Assembly: GCA_028281495.1 (NCBI GenBank)
Contig: JANQJU010000022.1
Span: 1-64,000, forward strand
Length of the DNA stretch: 64,000 nt
From: SAR324 cluster bacterium
GTDB taxonomy: Bacteria; SAR324; NAC60-12
Direction: 5' to 3'
Positions within the stretch are counted from its first letter, which is position 1. Each line of letters begins with the position of its first letter. The translations under genes were made by a program, and so were the position numbers. Under the pieces are notes generated by a model. The model had not been told where the DNA came from and made no database searches. It saw nothing but the letters and a program-made list of their open reading frames with translations. This document shows, piece by piece, positions 63,585 to 64,000 of the stretch.

Positions 63585-64000
63585 ATGAAAGTCCTGATTG
63601 TGGATGACAGCCTGACGGCGCGAATGGTGCTCCGCAAAGAGGTAGAATCCATTCCAGGAATCGAGATCCTGGAAGCCAACTGCGGAAACGAAGGGATGCA
63701 AAAAGCCAAGAAGCATTTGCCGCAAGTGATCACGATGGATATCAATATGCCGGATATGGACGGAATCGAAGCCACTGCCCAAATTCGCAACCTACCCGAG
63801 TGTCATGATATCCCAGTGGTGATCATCACGGGACATGCAGGAGAAACATTCAGCCAACGCGCCTTTGCCGCAGGTGCTGCGGAGTTTATGGTAAAACCGT
63901 TTCCAAGCGGTCGATTACGGGATTATGTCGCCGAGTTGGCAGTGAAACAACAGGCATTGTCCGATATGACCGTGTTGGTGGTGGATGACGCCATGATCGT
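63585..64000 (+). CDS. Tandem-receiver response regulator (partial, runs off the right edge)
   Basis: The frame opens at ATG 63585 (MKVLIVDDSLTARMVLRK), after AAGGGGG, and is open to the window end (139 residues seen). The first CheY-like receiver has acidic pair D7/D8, phospho-site D52 in TMDINMPDMDG, T82 and K104 in FMVKPF. A second receiver begins immediately (~129, TVLVVDDAMIV). Tandem receivers occur in CheY-like and PleD/PatA-type regulators. It is divergent from flgF with a shared 206-bp intergenic region, so a motility or chemotaxis role is likely but unproven. Confidence 0.88.
   Translation, partial: MKVLIVDDSLTARMVLRKEVESIPGIEILEANCGNEGMQKAKKHLPQVITMDINMPDMDGIEATAQIRNLPECHDIPVVIITGHAGETFSQRAFAAGAAEFMVKPFPSGRLRDYVAELAVKQQALSDMTVLVVDDAMI

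Overview
The window (about 46 % GC by eye) comes from a motile Gram-negative bacterium. Basis: a flagellar rod/ring operon and a flagellin, a type II secretion (T2SS) pseudopilin operon including a GspN of the kind best known from deltaproteobacteria, lipoprotein signals, S2P protease, CdsA/UppS/DXR, class I adenylate-cyclase-like protein, and sigma-54 and sigma-28 promoters. A deltaproteobacterium-like lineage (for example SAR324/Lambdaproteobacteria or a relative) fits, but the placement is inference. There are no rRNA genes, complete insertion sequences or CRISPR arrays. Gene packing is tight: many ATGA-type overlaps and convergent genes that meet within a few bases.

Layout. 1-5.8 kb: end of an Rpn/YhgA-type nuclease gene, a CreD-like membrane protein plus a secreted partner, an AraC regulator, a Phd/VapC toxin-antitoxin pair behind a perfect 24-bp palindrome, and a RibD-like reductase. 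5.8-8.1 kb: an H-NOX gas sensor and its hybrid histidine kinase, preceded by a repeated 11-bp motif. 8.2-16.1 kb: a minus-strand run nadA-nadB-nadC-uppS-cdsA-dxr-rseP (NAD, isoprenoid, phospholipid and envelope stress functions). 16.4-21.1 kb: a small secreted repeat protein, hpt, a DUF1338 dioxygenase overlapping astA, cyaY, and MoeB with a rhodanese domain. 21.4-25.4 kb: surface polysaccharide and membrane genes. 25.8-30.8 kb: lon, an esterase and small proteins. 30.8-37.6 kb: a very large flagellin with a sigma-28 promoter, and a fused 5-oxoprolinase. 37.7-37.9 kb: tRNA-Leu and tRNA-Phe. 38-46.3 kb: rnr followed by gspM-gspN-mltG-gspF-gspG-gspH-gspI-gspJ. 46.4-54 kb: TerB-like proteins, SCO, citrate synthase, argF, pdxJ, and efp-epmA. 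54-63.4 kb: flgF-flgG-flgA-flgH behind a sigma-54 promoter, followed on the same strand by an unknown 559-residue protein and a 1307-residue class I adenylate-cyclase-like protein. The window ends inside a tandem-receiver response regulator.

How the genes work together. NadB and NadA make quinolinate and NadC converts it to nicotinate mononucleotide. DXR and UppS supply undecaprenyl carrier lipid, CdsA supplies CDP-diacylglycerol, and RseP handles envelope stress. EF-P lies next to EpmA, the enzyme that lysylates it. Flagellar control looks hierarchical, with sigma-54 for the rod genes and sigma-28 for the filament.

The most unusual signals are these. (1) Short tandem duplications recur at gene edges, duplicating either Shine-Dalgarno leaders or segments that include a stop codon; two are inside genes. 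(2) A GTGTCCTRTTC motif is repeated in front of the H-NOX gene. (3) The giant cyclase-like gene and its unknown neighbour lie between the flagellar operon and efp.
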